Source of the DNA: JALCSJ01 sp036788835
GTDB taxonomy: Bacteria; Bacillota; Negativicutes; Acidaminococcales; Acidaminococcaceae
Length of the DNA stretch: 64,000 nt
Assembly (NCBI GenBank): GCA_036788835.1
Contig: DAIQMR010000003.1
Location: 1 to 64,000, forward strand
Direction: 5' to 3'
Numbering within the stretch: position 1 is the stretch's first letter; each line of letters begins with the position of its first letter. A program made the position numbers and the translations under genes. The notes beneath the pieces were generated by a model, which worked only from the letters and a program-made list of their open reading frames with translations, was not told the DNA's origin and did no database searches. This document shows, piece after piece, positions 49,063 to 57,747 of the stretch.

Positions 49063-49998
49063 ATGAAAGATAATATTTATCTAGTAGTGGCCAGTGATGA
49101 TAACTATGCTCAGCATGCCGCTATTACACTTCTTTCAGCGTATGCTAAATGCAGTGTACCAGAGTGTTTACAATGTTTTATCCTTGATGGTGGAATATCA
49201 CCAGCGAAGAAAGATAAAATAACACTGACTATCACATCCTGTGGAGGGAAGGTTAGTTTTCTTCAGGTAGATACTAATAAATATAAAAACTTATACACAT
49301 CGTTTCAATATACACCAGCTGTATATTATCGTTTAGATTTAGCCAACGTGTTAAATGAAAATATTAGTAAGTGTATCTATGTGGATTGTGATTTGATTTT
49401 CATGGATGATATAAGAAAAATATGGGATATTGATTTAGAAGGGCATCCCATTGGTGCAATCGAAGATGTAGGGCTAATGACCTCCAAAAAAGGGTTGGCA
49501 GAAAAGGCGCAGACATTGGGATTGCAGCCAAAACAAAAATATTTTAATTCCGGTGTTGTGGTCATGGATTTAAAGCTGTGGCGGGCAAACAGGTTGGCAG
49601 AAGCAGCTATCAAATTGGCTAATAGCAGTCATTTCGCAAGTCACGACCAGGATGTTTTAAATAAATTGTTTTTAGGAAATTGGAAGGAAATAGATTTGCG
49701 GTGGAATGTTACGCCGCCCATTACTTATTTATATCCTAAAATACTCTTTTCTACGCAATATCGTGTTAAATCATTAGCCGCACGGAGAAATCCCGGGATT
49801 CTTCACTACGCTGGACGCTATAAAGCGTGGGAATTTGCTGAACATAAAGGCTTCAATGAGGAATATTACGCTCTTTTAAAGCAATCTGCTTTTAGTGATG
49901 CTAATATGCCTCAACTCAGTAAGCAAAATATAGACAGAAATTTCACCAAAGAATTACTGCGGCTACGCATGGCAGATATGCTCTCCAACACACTATGA
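49063..49998 (+). CDS. Family 8 glycosyltransferase (LPS core type)
   Basis: A 311-residue retaining glycosyltransferase of the GT8 family (WaaJ/LgtC-like). It begins IYLVVASDDNYAQHAAITLL, carries the DxD motif in KCIYVDCDLIFMDD, and has FNSGVVVMDLKLWR and GILHYAGRYKAWE, all family hallmarks. It probably adds a hexose to the LPS outer core. ATG 49063 follows GGGGGTG; the longer frame from 49015 has no ribosome site and would overlap the previous gene. Confidence 0.9.
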   Translation: MKDNIYLVVASDDNYAQHAAITLLSAYAKCSVPECLQCFILDGGISPAKKDKITLTITSCGGKVSFLQVDTNKYKNLYTSFQYTPAVYYRLDLANVLNENISKCIYVDCDLIFMDDIRKIWDIDLEGHPIGAIEDVGLMTSKKGLAEKAQTLGLQPKQKYFNSGVVVMDLKLWRANRLAEAAIKLANSSHFASHDQDVLNKLFLGNWKEIDLRWNVTPPITYLYPKILFSTQYRVKSLAARRNPGILHYAGRYKAWEFAEHKGFNEEYYALLKQSAFSDANMPQLSKQNIDRNFTKELLRLRMADMLSNTL

Positions 49999-50023
49999 TT
50001 TTTGAATAGAAGGGTTACATAAT

Positions 50024-51199
50024 ATGAATATTAATACGGCTAAACTTAATGCTTGGAAATTATATTCTCTCTGTGGGTTCGCCTTGTTTTCCTGCGTTTC
50101 CACCGCTATTTCCAATATATTTCTGGGACTTGCCAGTTTATTCTTTTTTTTAACTCTTAGCAAATCACTAATACACGACATTTGGCAGGAACATAAGACA
50201 CTATTAAAATTGTTGGGATGTTTTTTTCTGACATTATTAATTTCCACCGGCACAAGCAGCAATATTGCTTACAGTATTAAGGAATTTTTTGTAGTATATT
50301 TTTATAGAGCATGGCCATTTTATATTGCACTCACTTTAATAGAATTCCCGAAGCCTAAAGAATTTCAATATATAAAGTACTGTCTTATAGCATCTGTTGT
50401 AGTTGTGTCATGTGTTGTTATTTATCAAAATTTTCTAGGCACATTAAGGGCAAAAGGTTTTAATAATAATGTGATGTATGTAGCAAGCTACTATTGTTCT
50501 TTAGTTCCTTTATTAATTATTACCATGCTTGATAATGTTACAAAGAAAAAGCGTGGAGCTACTGTTTTGGTAATCGCGAATATTATCTGTTACTGCGGCA
50601 TTCTCTTTAATGCAACAAGAGGCGCTTGGCTGGCTATTGCCGTTGCGGCATTGCTGTGTTTTTTTGCTTATTATAAACAAAGCAAAATGGTCGTTTTGTT
50701 GGGGCTTGTTATTTGTTTAGGATTTTGTATCATTGTCCAGACTAATGACTACTATAAACAAAGATTATTTTCTATAACTAGTGCTGATGCTGGAGGAGAT
50801 AGATTGTTAATATGGCAAAGCAGTATGCATATGATTGAAGATTATCCCATTACGGGAGTCGGGCCGGGTATGTTCACAGAGCAATATCAGCACAAGTATA
50901 TTTTGCCACAAGCTAAAGAACCAGGTCTGCGGCATGCTCATAATATTTATTTGCAAATATGTTCCGAGAATGGCTTAATTGGCCTCATGAGTTATCTTTC
51001 GCTGTTTGGTTATTTACTTATCAATAATTTCAGAAAGTATTTGTATACAAAAAATTGCTATCACTTGCTTATTTTCACCACCACTCTCTGTATTTTAATT
51101 CAGGGAATAACAGAATTTAATGGTTCTACTTTTAAAACTTACTGGCTTATAGTGGGATGGAGTTGTTTAATGTTGCACAAGAGAAAGGAAAGTTACTAA
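50024..51199 (+). CDS. O-antigen ligase family protein (WaaL-like)
   Basis: A 391-residue membrane protein with about 10-12 helices and the Wzy_C/O-antigen ligase loop: DRLLIWQSSMHMIEDYPITG followed by GVGPGMF and LRHAHNIYLQICSENGLIGL, with the conserved R and H-x-x-N-x-x-L. It should join O-polysaccharide to lipid A-core in the periplasm. Flanked by glycosyltransferases. It ends two bases before the next gene. Confidence 0.88.
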   Translation: MNINTAKLNAWKLYSLCGFALFSCVSTAISNIFLGLASLFFFLTLSKSLIHDIWQEHKTLLKLLGCFFLTLLISTGTSSNIAYSIKEFFVVYFYRAWPFYIALTLIEFPKPKEFQYIKYCLIASVVVVSCVVIYQNFLGTLRAKGFNNNVMYVASYYCSLVPLLIITMLDNVTKKKRGATVLVIANIICYCGILFNATRGAWLAIAVAALLCFFAYYKQSKMVVLLGLVICLGFCIIVQTNDYYKQRLFSITSADAGGDRLLIWQSSMHMIEDYPITGVGPGMFTEQYQHKYILPQAKEPGLRHAHNIYLQICSENGLIGLMSYLSLFGYLLINNFRKYLYTKNCYHLLIFTTTLCILIQGITEFNGSTFKTYWLIVGWSCLMLHKRKESY

Positions 51200-51201
51200 A
51201 A

Positions 51202-52176
51202 ATGGAACCACTAATTTCTATAATAATGCCGGTGTACAATGCAGAAAAGTTTCTAGACAGGAGCATTTCCAGTGTTCTTACGCAAACATACAAAAACATT
51301 CAGCTCATTTTAGTAGAGGACGGCTCTCCTGATAATTGCCCAACTCTATGCGATAAATATGCTGCCCAAGATAAACGCATTAAAGTTATTCATCAGAAAA
51401 ATCAAGGAGTAAGCGCTGCCCGTAATACCGGACTGGATAATGTTGCTGGCGACTATATTATGTTTGTGGATAGTGATGACAAGATAGACGAAGATATGTG
51501 CGCTGAGCTCATGAAATATATGCTTACTAAGGATGTTGATATTGTTAGTTCTCCTTCCTACACAGTTAGAAACGGTATGGTAAAGCACAGCAAGAGAACC
51601 GGGAATTTTTCTATTAAAACCCATCCGGCAATTATTGAATACTATCTAAGCGATAATGATGGGGTAGTTTGGAATAAACTATATAAAAAAACGGTAATAG
51701 GACAAGTACGTTTTCCGGTGGGAAGATTGTTTGAGGATTGTGCTGCCCTCTATAAAATTGTTGAACAGGCGCATAGCATTGGTTATTTGGATAAGGAAAT
51801 GTACTGCTACTATAAGAACCCTAATTCCATATCTCATACTTCTTTTGATTTACAAAAACGCTACGAATACTATTTAGCCTATAAAGAAAGATATGAATAT
51901 GCTGTAGCACATAATCTTAAATGCTCTCTTTTTTGTGAAGGATTATATGTTAAAGCGGCTCTCTCTGCCATGACAGCCGGGTATGCTAACAATGTCCCAA
52001 AAACCAATCCCCATATGCAGGAAATGATTAACTGTGTCTTAAAGCATCGGGATGAGTCAATCCTCCAATTCATGAACTTAAAGTATCGTATTTTTGCCAG
52101 AACATGCGGTAAATGTGACTTTATTCATAAAGTGGGAGCTAAATTTTCTCTATTAGCAAAAACCATAAAAAAGTAA
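51202..52176 (+). CDS. Family 2 glycosyltransferase
   Basis: A 324-residue GT2 enzyme. ISIIMPVYNAEKFLDRSISS and QLILVEDGSPDNCP form the donor site, and MFVDSDDKID holds the DxD metal site; RNTGLDNVAGDYI is also typical. Probably extends the core or O-antigen sugar chain. ATG 51202 is chosen as it starts the domain with a purine-rich site and follows the stop of the ligase; the longer frame would overlap the ligase by 43 bases. Confidence 0.88.
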   Translation: MEPLISIIMPVYNAEKFLDRSISSVLTQTYKNIQLILVEDGSPDNCPTLCDKYAAQDKRIKVIHQKNQGVSAARNTGLDNVAGDYIMFVDSDDKIDEDMCAELMKYMLTKDVDIVSSPSYTVRNGMVKHSKRTGNFSIKTHPAIIEYYLSDNDGVVWNKLYKKTVIGQVRFPVGRLFEDCAALYKIVEQAHSIGYLDKEMYCYYKNPNSISHTSFDLQKRYEYYLAYKERYEYAVAHNLKCSLFCEGLYVKAALSAMTAGYANNVPKTNPHMQEMINCVLKHRDESILQFMNLKYRIFARTCGKCDFIHKVGAKFSLLAKTIKK

Positions 52177-52188
52177 AAACAAGAACAA

Positions 52189-52223
52189 AAAGTCTTCTTC
52201 CCGATGATTAGGAAGAAGACTTT
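52189..52223. terminator. Bidirectional terminator
   Basis: AAAGTCTTCTTCC pairs with GGAAGAAGACTTT around an 8-base loop. It separates the plus-strand sugar transferases from the minus-strand heptosyltransferase and overlaps the last codons of the latter. Confidence 0.8.
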
Positions 52224-53236
52224 CCTTTCAATGCCTCATCTATAGCACTAATGAACATTTGGGCATTAAGCTTAGTAATACACTTTGGATGAGGGCAATT
52301 CAAAGCGGTATCTTTGGGGCAAGGGGAACATGGCACGCCAACGAAAACTGGGTAAGAATATTTCCAAGGAGCCCACCTATATGGTGTAGAATTTGCAAAC
52401 ATAGCTACGGTAGGGACTTTCTTCGCACAGGCTATGTGCATGGGGCCACTATTTGTTGCTAATAATAATTTTGCCCCTGCCAAAAGAGCTACCAGCTCAC
52501 GCAAGGTTAGTTGCTCGGATAAATCGTATACTCTTTTTCCTTTCAGCTGATGGCAAAGCTTTGCAAAAATTGGCTGTTTTTGAGAATCAGAAAAAATGCA
52601 ATTATAGTCGTATTTTGCCAGAACATAATTCAATGTTTCTAACAACAAATGTTCCGGGATACTTTTGGATGATTTGCCAAAGGGAGAAACCACAATATAC
52701 TTTTCAGAAGGACTAATATTATTACTTAGTAGTTTCTCTTTCAAACTTTTTGCCTCATCCATGGCTATGGAGGAAACCTCACAGCCCAAGTCAATGGATA
52801 AATTAACATCTAAAGCACTGCTTATTTGCTGGGCGAATATTTTGGCTTTTAGTAATGGCTGTTTTCCATCATCCTCAGCTAAGCATTTTGTGAAAAGAGG
52901 AGAATGTTCATATTTGGGGCGACAGATACCGTAACGCTGCTTAACACCGCTTATTGCTGCCATAAGAGCCAACTGTGGCTGCCAGCTGGTAAAAATAATA
53001 ATATCTTGTTTGGCAATAACAGGCAGAGTTTTAAGCCTAAAGAAGCGTTTATTTTTATCTAAGCCGCATACTGCATCTACATAAGGCAATCTGTCTATCA
53101 TCGGCAAATTGTGAGTATATGACATTACCGTAAGAATACAATCGGGATATAACTCTTTGATTTTTCTTAAACTTGGTGTGAGCATAATCAAATCGCCTAA
53201 GCCAGGGCAATTTTCCAATAAAATTCTTTTCCCCAT
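52208..53236 (-). CDS. ADP-heptose:LPS heptosyltransferase-like (family 9)
   Basis: A 342-residue family 9 glycosyltransferase. It starts GKRILLENCPGLGDLIMLTP, has VSPFGKSSKSIPEH and the donor site LLLATNSGPMHIACAKKVPT, then WAPWKYS and the CxxCPKD...CPHPKC cysteine segment seen in many heptosyltransferases. It adds heptose to the inner core. ATG 53236 is preferred (GAAGAGAG site) to a TTG at 53263, which would run into the preceding gene's stop. Confidence 0.88.
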   Translation of the reverse strand: MGKRILLENCPGLGDLIMLTPSLRKIKELYPDCILTVMSYTHNLPMIDRLPYVDAVCGLDKNKRFFRLKTLPVIAKQDIIIFTSWQPQLALMAAISGVKQRYGICRPKYEHSPLFTKCLAEDDGKQPLLKAKIFAQQISSALDVNLSIDLGCEVSSIAMDEAKSLKEKLLSNNISPSEKYIVVSPFGKSSKSIPEHLLLETLNYVLAKYDYNCIFSDSQKQPIFAKLCHQLKGKRVYDLSEQLTLRELVALLAGAKLLLATNSGPMHIACAKKVPTVAMFANSTPYRWAPWKYSYPVFVGVPCSPCPKDTALNCPHPKCITKLNAQMFISAIDEALKGKSSS

Positions 53237-53259
53237 ATGTCTCTCTTCTTTCTTGTTTT

Positions 53260-54906
53260 TCAACTATGCATATTTCCTTTTAAGCTAAACTTTTGTAGTT
53301 TCTTGCTGAAAAAACAGACAAATTGTGTAGCCATAGCATCATAGGCCTGGACAAATTTGAAGCGGAACAAAGCAAAAAAGGATTTACGGTGAATAAGGAT
53401 TTGGTCACATATTCCGGGATGGAGTGAATCCGTCACTTTAATAATAGCTTCTTTAAAGCCTTTTTGCATATAAAGCATGCTGCCTTTTAATTTAAAATTT
53501 TTTCCCCCTACATAGGTGAAAACATAGTTGCTGGGAATTTTACCTTCATAGAAATGGGCACCTTTAGCGTCATAAGCATAAAGATTTGTGTACAAATCTG
53601 TTGTTTTACTGTTTACCCAATAGTCGTAAGCATAGGTGTCTTTCACCAATAACTTGATAAAGGTAAACAAAGTAGGGGAAGTCTTATGGTCATAGATTTC
53701 GATTTCGTTCAGACCGGCTTTAGGTCCCTGTGTGTTAAGGATTGTTAATTTTACGGAAACGATATTTTCCATGGCAGGGAAATCAATGATGGTGGGTTTA
53801 GCACCGGGCCGCAGAGAGCCAAATTCTAAATGTTTTCCGTTACTGAAAGTTAAAAAACCGGCCAGCACTCGGCTGTTAAAGTCCACGTTGCCATGGATGA
53901 TGATTCTGGTAATCTTTTGTGGCCGCAGGAATTGAATAAACACTTCTTTATATTGATCTGTTTCAGCAGGAATCCAGGTGCCGGCATCAAGATCTGCCGG
54001 TGATTGAAGAATATCAGAGCAATCAGCCAGTTTGAAATCATTCAGGACTGTACCATTGCCTGAAGACACAAAAACTTTCGCCTGATAAGTCAGGGAGTCT
54101 GTTCTGCGGCGCCAGAAAATCTGGTCACTGTTAATGATTTGCCGGGTCTTATGGATAAGACCTTGTGACATATAAGCCTTAATAGCAGGGTAGAGACAGC
54201 TGCCCTTAATAGTACGGCTTAAATACTCAGGGGGGACAGGCAGACGCAAACGCTGGTCCCAATCGTAGGGAGGAAAGTCCGTATCATAGGCTGGATTGTT
54301 GCTGTATTCAGCAGAGGCTCTTTCTTCTCCCTCCAAATTCAAAGATGTATAAAAATCTTGTTTGCCAAGGTAGGAACCATTGTAGGCGAAACCTTTATAA
54401 ACCTCAGGCTCATATGCGTTGCCGGGAGTTTGCAAAATTTCAGCCATAGCTTCTTCAAAGATAAAAGACACGGCTCTGTGGTCCGGATGCCTGTCGAAAT
54501 CATTGATAAAAAGCACATCGGGTTTATATAGGGTGATAGTTTTTTTTATATCATTGCGAAGCTTTTGTTTTGTATCCTGGGTATGGTCATTATAAAAATG
54601 GGATTTCCCGCTAATTTGCGAAGCACCGCTACAATCAAGAAAAATAACGTCTTCATCAGCCAGACCAAGAGCTTGACAGGAAGTCAGGCCGTCTCTGACT
54701 TTCAAGCCTTCTTGGTCAGGACTGGCAGTCTTGATACAAAAAACCACCCGCACTTTAATTTTATTTTGCACTAGATGGCAAATCGTTGCACCGGCAAGAT
54801 TTAATTCATCGCTTTCGTGAGGAACGATAATTAAAACGGATTTATCTTTCCATTGAGAACCGGCAAAAAGGCTATTCTCAAAGTAATTTGTTACAAAAGT
54901 TTTCAT
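53260..54906 (-). CDS. PIG-L family protein with C-terminal beta-sandwich-like part
   Basis: A 548-residue protein. The N-terminal PIG-L/LmbE-type deacetylase core has its first metal motif as PHESDE (residues 29-34), where the usual form is HPDDE, and the second metal pair in DRHPDHRAV (residues 140-143). The first aspartate of HPDDE, the catalytic base in MshB, is serine here. A region of about 350-450 residues (VFIQFLRPQKITRIIIHG, LNEIEIYD) looks like a discoidin-type sugar-binding sandwich. It may deacetylate a sugar of the envelope or only bind it. ATG 54906 (AAAGG site) is preferred to 54999. Confidence 0.8.
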   Translation of the reverse strand: MKTFVTNYFENSLFAGSQWKDKSVLIIVPHESDELNLAGATICHLVQNKIKVRVVFCIKTASPDQEGLKVRDGLTSCQALGLADEDVIFLDCSGASQISGKSHFYNDHTQDTKQKLRNDIKKTITLYKPDVLFINDFDRHPDHRAVSFIFEEAMAEILQTPGNAYEPEVYKGFAYNGSYLGKQDFYTSLNLEGEERASAEYSNNPAYDTDFPPYDWDQRLRLPVPPEYLSRTIKGSCLYPAIKAYMSQGLIHKTRQIINSDQIFWRRRTDSLTYQAKVFVSSGNGTVLNDFKLADCSDILQSPADLDAGTWIPAETDQYKEVFIQFLRPQKITRIIIHGNVDFNSRVLAGFLTFSNGKHLEFGSLRPGAKPTIIDFPAMENIVSVKLTILNTQGPKAGLNEIEIYDHKTSPTLFTFIKLLVKDTYAYDYWVNSKTTDLYTNLYAYDAKGAHFYEGKIPSNYVFTYVGGKNFKLKGSMLYMQKGFKEAIIKVTDSLHPGICDQILIHRKSFFALFRFKFVQAYDAMATQFVCFFSKKLQKFSLKGNMHS

Positions 54907-54997
54907 GGCAGTGAACCTTTCTGATACTGGTTTCCCATTGGATAATTTATTATCTTTGTAATAATTTATTATATAGTGTAATGGCAGGGTTTTCAAC

Positions 54998-55048
54998 AAA
55001 AAAAATAACCGTCTCCCCTAGTTGGTCTGAACCCAGAGCTGACGGTTA
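54998..55048 (-). terminator. Terminator of the AmmeMemoRadiSam operon
   Basis: On the minus strand, AACCGTC and GACGGTT arms bracket a loop of about 27 bases and are followed by ATTTTTTTT. It lies 60 bases after the radical SAM stop. Confidence 0.65.
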
Positions 55049-55108
55049 ATTACTAAGATTCTCGGAAGGAGCATCAGTCACTTGTTTTCTTGATAGCATT
55101 AAATTCTT

Positions 55109-55930
55109 CTAACAATTACCGGTATAAACATTAGCCAAGTATTTGTTGGCTGTTTCTGCTAGCTTATATACTGCGCTGACAGGTGTTGGGTCCTTATCCA
55201 ACATTTTATAGCGTGGAAAGAAACGGGTTACATGCAGAGTAATATCAGCATTGACCTGAGCCAGCCATTTAGCTATAGACTCCATTTCTTCTATAGTGTC
55301 GTTTTCTCCGGGAATAACCAACGTAGTTATTTCTACATGACTTTTAGCCGCTGCTGTAGCGATAAATTGTTTGACTGTTTCTAAATCTCCGCCCATACGT
55401 TTGTAAAAATCAGGATTAAAGGACTTTAGGTCAACATTAAAAGCGTCTATGTAGGGCAAAACTTCTGCTAAAATAGGCTGATTGACGCAGCCATTAGTAA
55501 CCACTACATTTACCATGCCTGCAGCTTTAATGATTTTTGCCGTATTCTGCACATATTCATAACCAATCATAGGCTCGTTATAGGTAAAAGCCACACCTAC
55601 ATTTCCTTGTTCTTTATTTCTTTTGGCTATGGTTAAAATATCTTCGGGACTATAGTAGTCGCTGTCTAAATCTGAGGCTCCCATTTGAGAAATGGCGTAA
55701 TTCTGACAGAAGCTGCAGTGCATATTGCAGCCAAAGGTACCTAGTGACAAGATAAAGCTCCCGGGCATAAATCTAGCCAGCGGTTTTTTCTCGATAGGGT
55801 CCATAGCCAGGGAAACAAGGCGTCCATAATTCAAAGCTATGTTTTTGCCATCCTTATTCATTCTGGCTCTACAGGCACCGATTTGTCCTTCTTGTAGTTC
55901 ACAATGATGAAAGCATACCTGACACTGCAT
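55109..55930 (-). CDS. amrS: AmmeMemoRadiSam system radical SAM enzyme
   Basis: A 273-residue radical SAM protein related to pyruvate formate-lyase activases. It opens with a four-cysteine pattern CQVCFHHCELQEGQIGACRA and has the cluster motif CNMHCSFCQN (CxxxCxxC), which holds the [4Fe-4S] that cleaves SAM. Later strands include GVAFTYNEPMIGYEYVQNTA and VTNGCVNQPIL. It begins directly after the stop of the MEMO/AMMECR1 fusion, and its GAGGTGAA ribosome site lies within that gene, so the two are coupled. Together they form the conserved AmmeMemoRadiSam set. The substrate is not shown by the sequence. Confidence 0.92.
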   Translation of the reverse strand: MQCQVCFHHCELQEGQIGACRARMNKDGKNIALNYGRLVSLAMDPIEKKPLARFMPGSFILSLGTFGCNMHCSFCQNYAISQMGASDLDSDYYSPEDILTIAKRNKEQGNVGVAFTYNEPMIGYEYVQNTAKIIKAAGMVNVVVTNGCVNQPILAEVLPYIDAFNVDLKSFNPDFYKRMGGDLETVKQFIATAAAKSHVEITTLVIPGENDTIEEMESIAKWLAQVNADITLHVTRFFPRYKMLDKDPTPVSAVYKLAETANKYLANVYTGNC

Positions 55931-57325
55931 TTATTTCACCTCATGTCTTACTACTTCGAAACGTGCTAAATCTACATTGTCTTCGCCCACTGCTATGCCG
56001 GCTTTTTGCTCTGCAATGGCAATTTGGTTTTCTATAGTATCAACGCCATCCAAATTAGGCAAAAGCAGACCACGGCGACCGCCCTTGGTGACAATAACAC
56101 CGTAACGTTTCACATCTAAATCTTGGGCGGTAATATGTTCTTCAATAGGTCCTAAAACGTCTACGCTGATTTCCAGATAAGGCAGTTCGTCAGCCTGAAC
56201 AGGAGCGAAACGCGGGTCCCGAGTGGCAGCACTGACGCCATTGCTGATTATTTCCTGGGCAATATTGCTCCTCACCGGACTAATGGTACCAATACAACCC
56301 CGCAGCTGGCCATCCTTGTGCAGGGAAACAAATATTCCTGCCTTGTTGTCCAGCATTTCTTGAGGTAAATTCTCCGGAACAGGAATAACTTTGCCTGTTT
56401 TAACATAATCATTAATTGTTTTTCTGGCTAAAGCAATATAAGAATCTTCTTTGCTGATTCTTTCCTGCTGCTTTTTACTTGCCCCTGTTTTGTAGCCGGT
56501 CAAAAAATGCCGTCCTTCATTTTCTCCTTGAGGATAAAATGTGCAAATACCATAGCCAACACCAAAATCTCCTTGGTGAGACAGAGCTTTAGCCTTAACA
56601 TCCTTGCCATCTAAGGCTCCGGCCATAATTGTAAAGCTCCGATGGCCGCACTCGGCAGCAGCTTCATTCAAAGCGGCAGGGAAAGTTAACAGCTTGCCGA
56701 AATCCCCGCTGCCCATTACGGTCATTATTTTGTCGTCGTATTCCGGCCCGGCCGGGTCGAAACCATAAGGCCCATCCTCTTTTAACTTATGGGATAAATC
56801 CCCGCTGGCAATAATAACAACCTTCCTGCCTGATTTTTCAATAACATCGGCAAGAAGCATGCCTACTTTGTAATGGACGGGCAAAGACAGTCCGGAAAAT
56901 CCCATCCGTACCAATTTATAATCTTTGTAGAATTTATTGACGAAAAATAAGGGTACCATCACACCGTGGTCCAGGTTTTTATCCCGTTCTCCCATGGTTC
57001 CCACAGGCAGATTTTCCTCCTGGGCTTCTCTGCTGATAGCATCTACCAGCTCTGTATCATAATTCACTTTAAAGGCTGTTTCCGATGCCCTAAACTGACC
57101 GAAATCTCCAACCGCGCCGGCACCTGGCGCGATATGGAAGTAATCGGCATAAGCCACTGTATGGGGCGAAATAACTAAGATTGTCTCCGGAGCCAAGGCT
57201 GCTATCTCTTTGCCCACTTCGTCGTAGGCATTTATTGTGGGAGCGATTTGTTTTTCTGCTCCCTTGCCAACTGCAGGAATAATAATAGGTGGATGTGGAA
57301 CCATAAAAGCTCCAATTATTGTCAT
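55931..57325 (-). CDS. MEMO-AMMECR1 fusion protein (AmmeMemoRadiSam)
   Basis: A 464-residue fusion. The N-terminal part (1-270) is MEMO/class III extradiol dioxygenase-like: GAFMVPHPPIIIPAVGKGAE, ISPHTVAYADYF and LDHGVMVPLFFVN, with H residues placed to bind iron. The C-terminal part (about 290-464) is AMMECR1-like, with SLHKDGQLRGCIGTISP and GVSAATRDPRFAPVQADEL. In many genomes these are separate genes next to the radical SAM partner; here they are one chain. ATG 57325 fits the AAAGGA site; ATG 57334 is too close. Confidence 0.93.
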   Translation of the reverse strand: MTIIGAFMVPHPPIIIPAVGKGAEKQIAPTINAYDEVGKEIAALAPETILVISPHTVAYADYFHIAPGAGAVGDFGQFRASETAFKVNYDTELVDAISREAQEENLPVGTMGERDKNLDHGVMVPLFFVNKFYKDYKLVRMGFSGLSLPVHYKVGMLLADVIEKSGRKVVIIASGDLSHKLKEDGPYGFDPAGPEYDDKIMTVMGSGDFGKLLTFPAALNEAAAECGHRSFTIMAGALDGKDVKAKALSHQGDFGVGYGICTFYPQGENEGRHFLTGYKTGASKKQQERISKEDSYIALARKTINDYVKTGKVIPVPENLPQEMLDNKAGIFVSLHKDGQLRGCIGTISPVRSNIAQEIISNGVSAATRDPRFAPVQADELPYLEISVDVLGPIEEHITAQDLDVKRYGVIVTKGGRRGLLLPNLDGVDTIENQIAIAEQKAGIAVGEDNVDLARFEVVRHEVK

Positions 57326-57400
57326 AAAAATCATTCCTTTCTATGTTTGACTACTTATATTGTACAACACTTTACCGTTTTTGTACCGTCTCCATTTTAT

Positions 57401-57512
57401 CTAAACGACGGTGGAGCACTGAAGGGTGAGACCATACTCAACCAGGACGCGGCGGAATGCCGTCCGGGAGAGTAACCGACCTTTTAGTGTCCGCAGGCGA
57501 CGAGAACTTAGT
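57401..57512. repeat. Structured intergenic element, copy B
   Basis: Same outer arms as copy A: CTAAA (57401-57405) with TTTTAG (57482-57487), and CGGT with ACCG inside. Between them lies a longer insert with its own possible stems (GGACG.. with ..GTCC; GAGACC with a later partner). The copy sits upstream of the metK promoter, between divergent genes, so it is not in the metK transcript. Confidence 0.6.
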
Positions 57513-57540
57513 TGACAAACCTGTACCCATAGTATATAAT
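57512..57540 (+). promoter_or_regulatory. metK promoter
   Basis: Perfect TTGACA (57512-57517) and TATAAT (57535-57540) with a 17-base spacer, ending 20 bases before the SAM riboswitch. One of the best promoters in the window. Confidence 0.9.
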
Positions 57541-57561
57541 TCATTACGTTAAAACTACATA

Positions 57562-57668
57562 TGCTCATCAAGAGTGGCGGAGGGAAGGGCCCTATGAAAC
57601 CACAGCAACCATGGAATCGTCCAACGGTGCTAAGTCCTGCAATCTTTTGTTGCAAGATGGGAGAATTT
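57562..57668 (+). promoter_or_regulatory. SAM-I riboswitch (S-box)
   Basis: The core reads AAGAGTGGCGGAGGGA, then GGCCCTATGAAACC, CAGCAACC and the later AACGGTGCTAAGTCCTGCA, all S-box landmarks in order. P1 forms from CTCATC and GATGGGAG. It binds S-adenosylmethionine and switches off expression through the terminator that follows. It directly precedes metK, the SAM-making gene. Confidence 0.95.
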
Positions 57669-57677
57669 AAAGATTAA

Positions 57678-57704
57678 CGCTCTCATACTTGAGAGCGCTT
57701 TTTA
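57678..57704 (+). terminator. Riboswitch-controlled terminator before metK
   Basis: CGCTCTCA pairs with TGAGAGCG around a 3-base loop, followed by CTTTTTATTTT. It is the expression platform of the S-box: formed when SAM is bound. Confidence 0.9.
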
Positions 57705-57747
57705 TTTTCACTTGAGCGAGCTTTTTATTTCCTAAAGGAGGAAAATC

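Noticed and set aside
57401..57512. Element B as a riboswitch for metK
   Set aside because: It lies upstream of a perfect TTGACA-17-TATAAT promoter, so it is not in the metK transcript; the SAM-I riboswitch already explains metK control.
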